DNA of 64,000 nucleotides from Lagopus muta. Taxonomy: Eukaryota > Chordata > Aves > Galliformes > Phasianidae. The DNA is taken from contig NC_064438.1 of the NCBI RefSeq assembly GCF_023343835.1, positions 15,543,077 through 15,607,076 of the forward strand. The letters are read 5' to 3'. The position numbers and the translations under genes were made by a program. Shown piece after piece: positions 52,999 to 64,000 of the stretch. Position 1 is the first letter of the stretch. Every line of letters starts with the position of its first letter. Under the pieces are notes generated by a model that was not told the DNA's origin, did not search any database, and worked only from the letters and a program-made list of their open reading frames with translations.

Positions 52999-53058
52999 TT
53001 AATATGGCTCCTGCTTCAAACTCCTGTACAAGCAACAAGTGAAAATCATCCCGAAGAT
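52999..53058 (-). CDS. CD151: CD151 last coding exon, end of TM4 and cytoplasmic tail
   Basis: The exon encodes 19 residues, [19 protein letters not shown], then TAA at 53001-52999. The juxtamembrane CC pair, where CD151 is palmitoylated, and the YRSL tyrosine sorting motif are kept. The last residues differ from the human LEHY. Acceptor ccctgtag. Confidence 0.95.
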   Translation of the reverse strand: MFGMIFTCCLYRSLKQEPY

Positions 53059-56000
53059 CTACAGGGTAGAAAAAGAAGAGAGAAACGAATGACAAAAACA
53101 GAATGGATGCAGTGGAGGTAGCAGCCTGAAAACTAGCAGTTTGGACCCAGATCAGAGTGGCAACCAGATCTGGCCTGGAGATACAGCACACCAGCTTGCA
53201 ATGAGTGTGAGGGAACACAATCTGTGCTAATCCTCATAACTAATCACTAGCAGCTTCTCTAGAATGTAATTTGGATGTATGCTAGGGCAGAAGGGAAAAT
53301 GAACAACTCCCAGAGATATCTGCATCTGGAAGTAAAGATTATTCTGGCTGTCTTTCCCCCTATAACGGTGTAGGAGCATCCACATCCTATCCCTTTATTC
53401 TTCAGACTCTCCTGAAACATTTGCTAACCCACAGTGCTGTTCCTCAGTATGACAGAGCCAGGGCAGAAACTCTGAATATAAAAGGAATGAACTGATGAAC
53501 CAGGATGGGAAACTCCTCCAAACCAGCCCTTTGGCAGCACGGGCAATCCTGGCACATCCCCACCAGAGGTCTCTCTCAGGCTGCCAAACCAGCAGCCATA
53601 GCCGCACCTCATTTCTCACATCCCTGCTGCAGAACCCTGTCTGAGCAGAAAAGTGTTTTTCTTTCATCAGAAATGAAATCTTACAAACTGATAAAAGAGG
53701 CACTAGCTCTGGAGTTAGTGGATCCCAAGGTCACTGAAGTACCTTCCCTTACCTGATAACTTCTCTTTGCCAGGCAAGGAAAAGCCTGAAATACTAATTT
53801 TTCCATCCCTTAGCTCTTGGGTTTCTCGAGCTTCTGCCCAGCAAGCCCAAGATTCCACACAATTCCACACAATACCTGCACACAAGCAATGCTGATCCCA
53901 ACTATGCCAATAATTTTCAGATGTTCTTGAATGAAGTTTTCCAGCTTGGTAATGCAACCATTCTGCAGGGAAAGAGAGAGGAGACAGGGAAAGTCATCTT
54001 CATTTTAAATTCTTGTGTCTCACTTTAAGACAGCAGTTGCAATCCCTGAAAGCATCCCTACAAAAAGCAGCGTCCGTGAGCATCCTCTCCTTGCAACACT
54101 GCTGAAAAAGCTATACAGATTATGCAAAGTCCATACTGTTTCTGTACGTCTCAGGAATTGCTGAAGGTGGCTGAAGAAGTACAAAAGAACACAGCACATT
54201 ACAGAGGATTTCTCTCAGATTTTCCTCTGAGGTATGTGGAGGAGGGCTCCCACACTGCTTAGCACATGCCTGGAGAAGGTGTTTGCTCCTCTCTGGACAA
54301 AATGCCAAGGAAATGCAGCATCAAGACCTCTAACATGAGAGGAGCCGTTTGAAAGCAAATTCCTCCCAATGTTATTTATGGGTTTTAATGTGGACTTGGA
54401 AAGCCAGGCACTGACTACCTCTGCCTTTCACTTGCATCCTTGGCTGGCAGCATAACATCCTGGTTTCAGGCCCGTGTTTTTGTTGCCATAATGCAAAAAT
54501 AGAACAGTAAGAGAATTCTCTGCTTATTTTGGAAGACTTCTCTTTAAATAATTAAACTGTTTCAACTAGTGAGGCAGGTTTTCCATGGTAACATCAGGGG
54601 GATTTGCTGTGTAGGTTGCAACAGTGCCCCAAGGGTACTGGGGCCCTACAGCCCCAGGAGTCTACAGTGAACACAGACACCTACATGTACCCAGGCAGAG
54701 GGAACGAGTGAGCATGCACTTCTCCAGGGAGGGATGGCAAAGGCCTCACTTTTCCCACGCCCGAATTAGGTTTCAGAGTAAGCTCCAGCTGCTTCAGTGT
54801 GAAACAATTGCTCCCATGTCCTGATCTGACCCTCTTCTAGGTTCTTCCCCAAAGCCACTAAAATCTGTTCTGAATCCTGACTTAGATGCTGTATCATGAG
54901 AAACAATGTTAAGTGTTGAGCCACATGGCCTTTGGCATCTTTTTATACTTTAGAGCTAACGCTGTGCTTGTGCTTGGCAGCCCACAGGACCTTCCTCAGT
55001 AACCCAGCTTCACACAGCACAGAGTGAAGCTGGGGCGAGCCAGCTCTGCCCTCACACACTTGCAGGTTTCCACACTCAAAGACACCTCAACAGCCCTTGG
55101 AAAATAACAGATTTATGGGAAAGTTTTCTTTCAGGAGAGCAAAACCCAGCCAAGCAGCTGGACATAATAAAGTGCAGCTTTAGTAGAGCAGAAAGCCTGG
55201 ACTTCATCTCTGCACCTGGCAGGGGGCAGAGACGAGGAAAAGGCTCCAGCTGCTGCTCCCATGCCTCAGTACAGCCAGCCAAGGCACAGGTTGCACTGGT
55301 GAGAAAACAGTCTATGCTAACTCACAGACAGATTCATGGTGAGCAAGTTAAAGCCAAGTCATAGGATTGAAGGGTATGAAAACAAAAGCACAAGAAATTC
55401 TACCGGTTTTATTCAACAGGATGAATAAATGGTTCTACAGCTACCTGCCTATTTACTCAGCTACTTTGGGATTCAATTTGCTTCAAACAAGCCTTTCTAC
55501 CAGCTCAGTCCAAACTCATTTCACCCCTAACTGCAGTTCTCTGAAACTGGCCTAATTTGTCTGCTAGGGAGACCCATATCCTGTTTCATCATCTGCAGGT
55601 CAAGTCTGTCAGTTCTGATGCTTGACTGTATCTCCATTTGTTCCTCACTAAGTGCAGTAACAGGAAGCTTGGAATGCAAGGCTCAAACCCAAGTCTCCTG
55701 CCAGAAGCAACATCTCCTACTCCCTCATCACCAGCATATTCTGCATTAACAAATATAACTTACTATTTTTCTCTATAGCAAATAAAATGGTGCAGAACAT
55801 ATCCTTGCTTTATTCCTCAGTTCCTGAACTCTCTTCTTTACTGCTTTTACAGTCCTTTTCTACATATCAGGTTCCCTGCAAATGCCAAGAACAGCCTTGA
55901 GACAGATAAGAAGTGCTACCCTTGCCTAATCCATGGCCCCTCCTGTGCAGAAATTAATCCCATACCGTACCCACTGGGTGTTGGCTATAGTATCACTCTG

Positions 56001-59000
56001 GCAGCCACGAATACATGCCTCTGTAATAGCAGCCTACATGCAGGAGCTCAGACACTCTGACTCCTCTATTTTTTTTTCCCCTTCTTCCCTGAATCTTTTT
56101 AAATGTAGCCTGGAAGGCTCAACACTCAGAGACACAAAGTGCCAACAGTTTGCAGCACCAACCCAAAATCCTCACTTCCTGCCCACCTCCTTGGTAAACT
56201 TTGTGGCAAGAGGCTCTGAAGCCCTTTTGTTCTTTACCTCCTTGTAGATATTGGAAGGATGGTCCCTTCGGCCACACAGGTCAGTTATTGTCTTACAGCA
56301 GCTGTCAGGAACTTTCCGTCCACTGGCCTCTGGAGATTTGATCCACATGCTGTCAGCCCAGTCTGTGTAGTTGTTGCTCCCACAGCACTTGAACTGCAAA
56401 CACAGAGCACAAAGCTGAGCCTGCAAACACTGCAGCTTCCTTCTCACTGCAGCTTCCTTCTCCCTCCAGCCTCCCCATATCAAGCTCTGGGCTTCACTCT
56501 CCTTTGTCGAGAGACTCCAGCAATCTCACTAGCCTATATTTTTTGACTGCTGTAATTATTAGTGAGCTCTGTTTTAATTCTGGTGATTAATTATCAGCTT
56601 CATTCATCTTCCACCAGTTATGACTTTTGTTACTGCTGAGATGGACTGTAGCTAGAGTGCACCTGCAGCTGCCTCGGCTCTTAATCACCTGACCAGAGAG
56701 CACTAACAGGGTAGGTATAATTACCAGTTACTATTGCATATGCACCTGGCAACAGGGCATTACGTGCATAGCAGGCTGCAGCTTTGAAACTGCTGGACCC
56801 ATGCCTGTGCACAAAGGTCCATCCTGTGGAAAAGCCTGTCAGAACTGCGACAGCCCATACCTGAACCACCCCAGAGCCTGACACAGCTCGCAGTAGCAGC
56901 AGGATCTTTCATTACATCTTGCTCTCTAGGGTACTGAGAAGCTTAATGAAAAATGTCAGCAATTTCTCCAAAGCTTTCATGTGGTAAGTAGAAACAGCTG
57001 TCAGAGTGACTCGGCACTCCAGTTCACTCCAGGATCAATTTAGATGTTGTTTACTCAATCCTACTGGGGATCCAATTCAGAGATTACCCCATGCCATTCC
57101 GCTGGTAGCACGGCCAAGATCCTGCACACCACCCAGCCTGCTTTGACTCAAAAGAAGCAACCTGTATGTCAGATGATGAGAGCTCACATCACTTCCTGTA
57201 CTGTGCCATCGCTTTACCAGCAACACCCACCTCCTGTTGCAGTTTGTCCACTGCACTGGTCACTCTCTCTTCTCCCTCTTTGCGGTACTTCTGAGTCATG
57301 GTGTTCTTCAGGTTTTCCTTCAGCTCCGTGCTCAGCTGAATAGAAAAGACAAGCAGGATAAAATCACAAGGCAAACTCACCTCCCCTCAGGGCGACCCAG
57401 AGTCCTGCATAAGTTTCACTGCTATTGTTCCAAGAGAAAAGAAAGCCAGAAAATGGAAGCTACAGCTTCCTTCAAGTCATCTTCCAAGGCTGGACTGGCT
57501 TCCAGGAAGCAGGCAAGCTTACTTCCAGCTGATTAAAGACCATGTCTCCACTTTTGTAACCAGAATGAGGCGATTCTTGGCCAAATTTCAGTCTGTGCAA
57601 CACATCACCATAAGGGTCCTCACCTCACATATATAAGAGGTTGCCTAGACACAATACAAAATTGTGTCTGCTTGAATATGAATATGCCATGAGACCACAT
57701 GCTGTCTTCTGTCCCTGAAACCTATGGCAGAATACTAAAACACAATCAGTCTGTTCAGGAGCAGGAGGAAATCAGAGTCCTGAGCACACTGGACTGAGGT
57801 CATATGGTCTGAATAGCTCTTGAAATGACAGCAAAAAGGATGCCAGAGGAGGGGGTGAAGAGTGTGATTGCAAGATTACTTTATGGCATTTCTTGGTAAC
57901 AGTGACAAATTTATAAAACCACAGAGATAAAGTCTGATTCTGTAAGTTCATCATTTCTGAAAATGCTCCTATTGTAAACTACTGGTAGGTTCAGGTGACT
58001 GGATTCAAATATTTCTTTCCATGGAAGCTCTTAATCTAGCTAAATTCCTCTTACACATCAGTGGAGATAGCTGTAGAGATAGCTTCTCTATACACCTTTT
58101 ATTCTGTACAGCAGTAAATGAGAGGTCAGATGCTGCACTGGGCAAAATACAATCTGCAGTTTATTTTCCTTTTGATATATTATTATTCCCAACCCCTTGT
58201 GTTAAGTGGGGACAATACCTACCTCACAGAGTTGATAAGAGGCTTCACTCATAAATATTTGAAAAGTACTTTGAGATCCTGAGCTGGGAAGCTCTACCAA
58301 AGTGCAAAGGACTTAATGTAATAAAGAGAAAGCAAAAGGTTCAGCAGCTGGAAGGCATCAGAGGCAAATAAAGAGGAGAATCCATTAGCAGAATTAGTAC
58401 TTGGGAGAAAAGCAGTTACCTGCAGGCTCACAGGGAAGAACTGCAGCATGGAACAAAGACAACAACAGAAAGGGAGTTTAGACACACAAGGCTTAGATAC
58501 CAAAATCAAGGGCTGAAATAAAAACAGTGGCAAACACAGCAAAGCAGCCTGCAACCAGCAAACAAGGGGTATTTGTCAGCCACAGAGCAAGGGGAAAGTG
58601 CAGCTACCCATCAGAGTGCCCTTGAGTGATTTAAATCACTGAAGGGTACAGCTGCAAATGTGTCATCCCTTACTCTACCTAAGGATCAGCTCCTTTTCAT
58701 CCTTTGTCATACATGAACCTAGTGACTTTGCACAGATGGATCCTAGCTTTCTGCCATGCTCCTGGGATGGATCTTTCCCAGTTTAATATATACACTCATT
58801 CCACTGACCCCCTCTTGGTTCCTACCAAGCAAATGAACTCACAACACTCTGACTCCTCACAAACTGCCAGTGCCCATTCTGGAAATGCAAAGCACAGAAG
58901 TCTCAAAATAGAAAGGAGTGGTAAGGAATCCTAACAGTGAAGCCAACAAGATGGGACAGGATATCCAGCTGCTCTTCAGACGGGCACTTGACAACAATTC

Positions 59001-59750
59001 TAATTCACTCTTTCCAATCAATTTCCAGACTTGAGAGCAATTTCCCAGGCTGTTTGTGTTCTGGTGGCTAAATATCCTTTGAAAACAAAGCGATGATTTA
59101 AGCCTCTGTCCTCTGCAACTGCAAGAAGTGCCAACTTAGAACTGCAGCTGCTGGAAGTCTGTGCTGTTACCCTCAGCTATGATGGTTAAGTAAAGACCTC
59201 AAAAACGTCATGGACCTGAAAGGACCTATCAAGCTGGACCATCTTTGCAAGTTCAGGAGTGTGGCAGCTACCTTGCTAGATGCAACAGGATCACTCCTAT
59301 GGCCTGAATATATTAGGTAGCACTAATGTCATTTCAGTTGCTTGCAGTGTGACTTAAAGGGTATTAAGGAGTACTACACAGCCTTAACAGTTGTCTTCTA
59401 GAAGGCTCTGCAGCCTGCAAAGGTAAACCACAAGAAGGAGCTGAGCAGAAAGGCTGAACAGCCTCCCAAGTGTAACCATTAATGCTTTGCCAAAAGCAGT
59501 GAATAACCTAAGGTCTTTTGTATGGGGTAGAAAGTGAGCACAGACATGTAGAAAGATGAATCCCAATCAGACACTCAGTCCCAAGCCTTCAAATCTAATT
59601 CTGACCAGAGAAACAGGATGATGATCAGCTGTTTTCTCTCCCTGGTTTGAATCTGTAGGACTGCTGTTCACTCACCTGCTGGTAGTAGATATAGGCCAGG
59701 ATTCCAGCAATGATCTCCAGGAGAAAGATGCACAGCAACAATATGAAATA
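52999..59750 (-). CDS. CD151: CD151 tetraspanin, 3' part (five coding exons, N-terminal exons outside window)
   Basis: Five - strand exons, 59676-59750, 57231-57335, 56238-56393, 53876-53962 and 52999-53058, join in frame into 160 codons plus stop, matching human CD151 from about residue 93 to its end at 253. They encode TM3, the large extracellular loop and TM4 with the C-terminal tail. The loop carries the CCG motif, PDSCC and two further cysteines, the six-cysteine tetraspanin pattern. All internal introns are phase 0 with GT-AG ends. CD151 is a membrane organiser that associates with laminin-binding integrins (alpha3beta1, alpha6beta1, alpha6beta4). Differences from human are RRD in place of QRD, a sequon shifted by one residue, one residue fewer after IYK, and a C-terminus ending QEPY. 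The first ~92 residues (TM1, TM2) were not found between 59751 and 64000. The gene converges with POLR2L, as in mammals. Confidence 0.95.
53876..53962 (-). CDS. CD151: CD151 exon, end of loop and first half of TM4
   Basis: The 87-nt exon encodes 29 residues, starting [16 protein letters not shown] and ending GISIACVQ. The cysteine in NGC is the sixth loop cysteine. Acceptor cctgcag, donor gtattg. TM4 is split between this exon and the last one, as in human. Confidence 0.95.
56238..56393 (-). CDS. CD151: CD151 exon, variable subdomain of large extracellular loop
   Basis: The 156-nt exon encodes 52 residues and contains [20 protein letters not shown] and [15 protein letters not shown]. It holds five of the six loop cysteines. 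The NYT sequon is one residue later than the human NNS sequon at Asn159. The integrin-association tripeptide QRD (human 194-196) reads RRD. The exon is one codon shorter than in human. Acceptor tttgcag, donor gtaaag. Confidence 0.96.
57231..57335 (-). CDS. CD151: CD151 exon, first part of large extracellular loop
   Basis: The 105-nt exon encodes 35 residues, beginning [17 protein letters not shown] and ending VDKLQQE, colinear with human residues 118-152. It is the helical stalk of the loop before the CCG motif. Acceptor ctattcag, donor gtgggt. Confidence 0.96.
59676..59750 (-). CDS. CD151: CD151 exon encoding TM3
   Basis: The 75-nt exon encodes 25 residues, starting [16 protein letters not shown] and ending YIYYQQ. 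It is the third transmembrane segment, with the glutamate conserved in this segment of CD151. Acceptor ttttacag, donor gtgagt. It corresponds to human residues 93-117. Confidence 0.96.
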
Positions 59751-62700
59751 CTGTAAAATAATGGGAAAAATAGGATGTTAGAACAGAAGCTTGGAGCTGG
59801 TTTATCACTAGCTAGGAAAATGCATGCCACTGTCTTTGCTGATGGTTTTCTGCAGGAGATCTCAAAGGCAACTGCTGAGATTAGGACCTCAATAGGATAG
59901 AAAGGGAACAATCCCACTGGTCAAGAAACAAAAACAAAAAACAAAAACAAAACAACAAACATGCTTGATAACTGAAGACAAGCAGAAGCAAGTGTGAGTA
60001 TCCAAAACAGTCAGAGGGATATACAGAATGGAAAAGTGCAGGCAGCTAAGATAAGATCATTAGACAGAAGAGAGTGGTTGCCAGATAACCTGATGAATAT
60101 GTTCAGTATCATAGCAAATATCTGCTTCTGACATAACTACAAAATAATTTTGAAACTTTTGCTTGCTTTCACATTGTTTAGGGCATTTCACAAAGTTATT
60201 AAGGAGAAATGTATGTTACAACAATGATTCAATAAGCCAACAAAGGCCCATTTGACCAAGGACATAGAAGACCAATTAAACATAAGTTTAAGACATGGAT
60301 TTACATTCCTAGGGACTTCTGTGGGACTCGACCACCATCTGCAGTGCACTACTGAAGTGACAGATTTTAGAAGAAAAGAAAAAGGCAGTTCCTTTACAGA
60401 TCTAGGCTGTTCTACAACTGCTATTAACTTCATCTTTTTGTAGATGAAGCCGAAGTGGCACTAGCTTCATCTATAACAATGACCTTGTGCAAAGTTCCTG
60501 TAAGACTTGTCCTGTTTGGGACAGAATACATCATCTCCCACTTTCTGTTTTACTCAAGCTCAGAACATGGCCATTCCCAAGACATTAAGTAAACAGCTCC
60601 CTAAAAACATAGCTAGCCATGAAACCATCTCTCCTTCCAGCACACAGAAGGACAGTGAAGCCCTGGACACAAGCAAGACTGCTTTCTGTTACACAAAGAT
60701 TACTCACTGCACTGCACAACCCTGCTTGGCTGGTAGACACAGGTATTTCTGAGCTACTTCACAGGAATTAAACAGTCCAGACACAAATTCAGATCAGGTT
60801 TCCTTTTTCACTCCTGCTGGGATACAGCAGCTGCCAAGGATGGCCAGCCGGGTTTTATCTGCAGGCCTGGCTTTAATCTGAGCACACAATCTCAGGCTTT
60901 CTCTCCCCAGCCCCACACCAGAAGTCTCTGCATACTCTTGTACAAGGTACCCATTCATACCACGGCAGTGAGTCACTCAGCAGAGAAGGGAATAGCTGAA
61001 CGCTGGTCCCAGCCCTCACAGAAGGTTGAAATGGGGCAAGAAAGGATTGAAGTACTCTGATACAAAGGCTGGCTTTCTTTTGTTGGGACCTAGTTATGCC
61101 CTACTGCCCTGACATCATCTCTCTGCTGAAGAAGGGGAAGGAGGGTGGCAGGATGCTGGGAACAACCAAGGAACTGCAAATCTTCTTTTATTTATTCTTC
61201 TCTGCTCAGTGTCGTCATGTCAGTGGCATTCAGGTGGAGCTGAGTTGTGTCACCAGAACTCAGCTCAAGCTGGCTTACCATGGATACGAACAAACACATA
61301 TCCAGCTTAGAGAATGTGAGTCATGAGGTCCCTGTTAACCCTTGTAAGTGAGGTCAGTGCATCTGCCACCCAAGTACCCAACCTGCCTCTGCTGATAGTC
61401 TGCATCATTATCCTTATCTTGGCTTCATCTCCCCCTCAGGGCCCCTTTTTGAGTATCTATTACACCACATCATGCTGTCATAGGGGAGTGGCAGCTTTTG
61501 CTCTGGAGACAAACAGAGCACAGGACTGCTTTCCTTGTTCTTCACCAGGAGCTCCTGGTCTTTTAGAACAGACCTTTGAAAGAAAGTGAGAAGCATGCCA
61601 GCTCTGGCATGGAGCAGCAGGGACATGCTCTACTCATTTTCCAAGAAGCTGAGAAACCAGTAAGAAATGTGGAATCCCCCAGAGGCCTGCAGGAGACGTG
61701 TGGAATCTGGGTGGGCTCTGAGCAAAATTTATTCCTACTGTGGCTCAAGCAAGAGTCAGGATTGCATGGTGTGTCCTTCAGACACAGAGGGTCCAGATTC
61801 CTTTCATTCAGTTTCAAGTATCTGAGCAGAGCATTAAATCTGAGCATATTTTCTATGAACAATCCAAAAGAACGAGTCAATCCACCTACAACAAAAAATC
61901 ACTATCTGGAGAGATCTTTCCACCATCTAAGAAAGCAAAGCCCTTTGATAAAAACTTGGGTAAGCCCGAGACTCCTTTTGCACACTTCTGTATATGAAAG
62001 AGTGCACCTCGACTGAAGTATAATATAGGAGCTGGGTAAGGATGGCCATGCAGGTTTTTGCTCCCCAGTGCTCTGCTACACTCAGCAATTACCTCAGCAA
62101 TTCAGCTGAAAGTGAGACAGGAGAAGTTCTGTTCTAGTTTATAAATCCTAACGAGATTCTTCCTGACGCAGAGAGAACACCCCAGTGGCAGCTTTGTATC
62201 ACACACTGACTGCTCTGGCAGGGACATAGCACAGCACACAGGAAAGAGAGAGCAAGCCTAATCCATTTATCATTGGTTTTGCCTAATACTGCTGAAATGG
62301 TTCCCTGGTGAACACGGCAGCAGCTTCAGCCTCTGAGCTGAAGTTTGAGCAGGTCTTAAGAGCACTACTGCCTCTGATGGTTGAGCTCCACCAGCAGGGC
62401 TGCTCTGCAGCATCACACTAACCAGGCTGCAGACATACTGCAGAGTCACAGAGCAGATGAAATGCCATGTCTCCTGCCCGAGCCTCAATGAATCACCTGG
62501 CTAAGGAGGTTCACAAGGAAGGTAAACGGGCAATGACAAAGAAGTAGCATGGCTGCGAGGGCCCTTAGAACTCGTAATTAAGTAGAAAAGCAGCAAACAA
62601 AATCACAGGTTCCTGAGACTTCAACAGAATAACAAACTAACCACCAGAATCATGCTTTACAAACAAATAGCAGCCAAAGTTGCCCGCTGATTTTTAAAAG

Positions 62701-64000
62701 CACCAAGGAGGCACCAGGGAGAGGAGCGCCGCTAACAACATTCCCTCTCATATTGCCACAGGCCTCTGGTACCAAGGGAAACTGGAACAGGCTGGCACAG
62801 CCCCTGGGGCACTGAGTGTGAAGCTGTCCGAGTCACTGTCTGAGCTCAGAGCTGGCAGAGGCCCCCAGGCAGGCTCACTGGGCCCTGGCAAGCACAGCCA
62901 TGGTTCTTGTGTACATTACTCACTGGCAACTAAAGCAGAGCACAAGCAAGAAGAGACAATAGGTCTGTCGCGACCAGCCATTCTGAAAGGATGCATGGTG
63001 TAAGGACAGCGTGACCTTTTGTTCCCGAGACACAATTATTAGTTTTCTGTGGCAGAATAACAAAGAAAACCCCACCGGATTTTCATCTGTAGCTTCTGGC
63101 TGAGGCAAAAAGACAAAGGGAGATCTCTTTGGCATGGAAAGTAAGTGAAGAGAGGCCAAAATGGACTGTTACAGACTGGGAGCAACAAGCATTAGCAAAC
63201 CCTGTGCTCTCCTCCAGTTCTGCATTCCTAGCCCTACTCTGCCTCTCACAGGAATTACTAGGTCTTCAGAGCTGTGGTACAAGTGTCAGCATTGCTCATG
63301 GCTTCTCTTTCTGCTCCTCTGTAGAAGGGAAAAGCGATGGTCGCGTGAATAAGGACTTGCAAAGTTGAAGGAGCTACTGAAGGGCTACTGCAGCATCATT
63401 TCTTGTTACTGTGAAGGCAAAGAGCCACTGATTGTTACTTCAGTCACTGCACTCACTACTGCAGCTCACTACTGAAGAATGTTGCCACACTCCAAACTGA
63501 AAAGGAGATCTGCAAGGGAGGAAGCAGAATAGAAACCCCAGGGCCAGTACACACTTTGGTGTAGTGGGTAAGCAGGAAGCAGAGCAAGTAACATAAGGAA
63601 GGGTGTAAAAAAAAGCAGATTATCAAAATTCTATAGCTTTAATTTCAGAACTATTTTTTTTTTAGCCACTATAGAAAATTTCCATTTAATATTTTCTTAT
63701 CTTTGATAATTCTGTGAAAAAGCATGTTAATTTGACACAAACTTAGTGTTGTTAAAAGCCAATTTTCTTACATGTCTCACATATTTTATTTTCTCTTTCC
63801 ATTTTCCAGAAAAAGAAGATGGACAGGCAGTAAAGAAGGAAGAAAAAAAGCCACAAGATTTGGTTTTGAACAATTTCAAACAGACATTCTCTCACACAGT
63901 GCAGATATATTACAACTATATTTTGTCCTTTTGAGGTATGCAGTAGTAAATTTGGATTGATGAAATGAAATGCAGTAGACCCTGTCACTTGTGACAAAGA
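59751..64000. other. Presumed CD151 upstream intron, no exon recognised
   Basis: The reverse strand was read for the TM1/TM2 exon of CD151, in particular its GCC and FKERRN-like region ending in LLRL before a donor. Nothing matched. The stretch holds a CAAAA-rich simple repeat near 59927-59960 and short non-conserved open frames. It is most likely intron, with the N-terminal exons beyond the window edge. Confidence 0.6.
59927..59960 (+). repeat. CAAAA-rich simple repeat
   Basis: Imperfect units of CAAAA and CAAAAA lie in the presumed CD151 intron, 177 bp upstream (in gene orientation) of the TM3 exon. Confidence 0.8.

Noticed and set aside
60794..60976. - strand frame containing ILGSCC, considered as the missing TM2 exon of CD151
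   Set aside because: The surrounding residues are not hydrophobic, the order of motifs does not match, and no donor lies at the right place.

Overview
The window looks like an ordinary stretch of bird autosome, most likely from a galliform such as chicken. It holds two protein-coding genes with canonical GT-AG introns, 5'-truncated CR1 LINE copies ending in the bird-type ATTCTGTG repeat, one strong CpG island, and otherwise AT-rich non-coding DNA. There are no bacterial operons, CRISPR arrays, rRNA genes or convincing tRNA genes.

Layout. (1) About 1-36,000: no coding exon recognised. It holds two abutting CR1 fragments (468-1275), another CR1 (9305-9592), simple repeats and small duplications. 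The + strand looks rich in A and C relative to T and G, which fits a long intron of a gene transcribed leftwards. From the known vertebrate order CD151-POLR2L-TSPAN4 (human 11p15.5), TSPAN4 is the expected gene, but none of its coding exons was found, so this is inference. (2) About 36,020-37,330: CpG island, the POLR2L promoter and probably bidirectional. (3) 37,291-38,631: complete two-exon POLR2L on the + strand (67 aa, RPB10/RPABC5), with a CR1 copy in its intron. (4) About 38,800-52,000: intergenic, with two 29-bp poly-A tracts and an AT-rich perfect inverted repeat. (5) 52,999-59,750: the last five coding exons of CD151 on the - strand, tail-to-tail with POLR2L. They encode TM3, the large extracellular loop, TM4 and the C-terminus. 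The exons for roughly the first 92 residues (TM1, TM2) were not found up to 64,000 and presumably lie beyond the window.

The two genes do not form a functional unit. POLR2L is a housekeeping subunit of all three nuclear RNA polymerases, and CD151 is a tetraspanin that associates with laminin-binding integrins. Their adjacency is conserved vertebrate synteny. I found no new biological system. The points most worth checking are the CD151 differences from the human protein (RRD for QRD, shifted glycosylation sequon, altered C-terminus), an out-of-frame upstream ATG before POLR2L, and the missing TSPAN4 exons.
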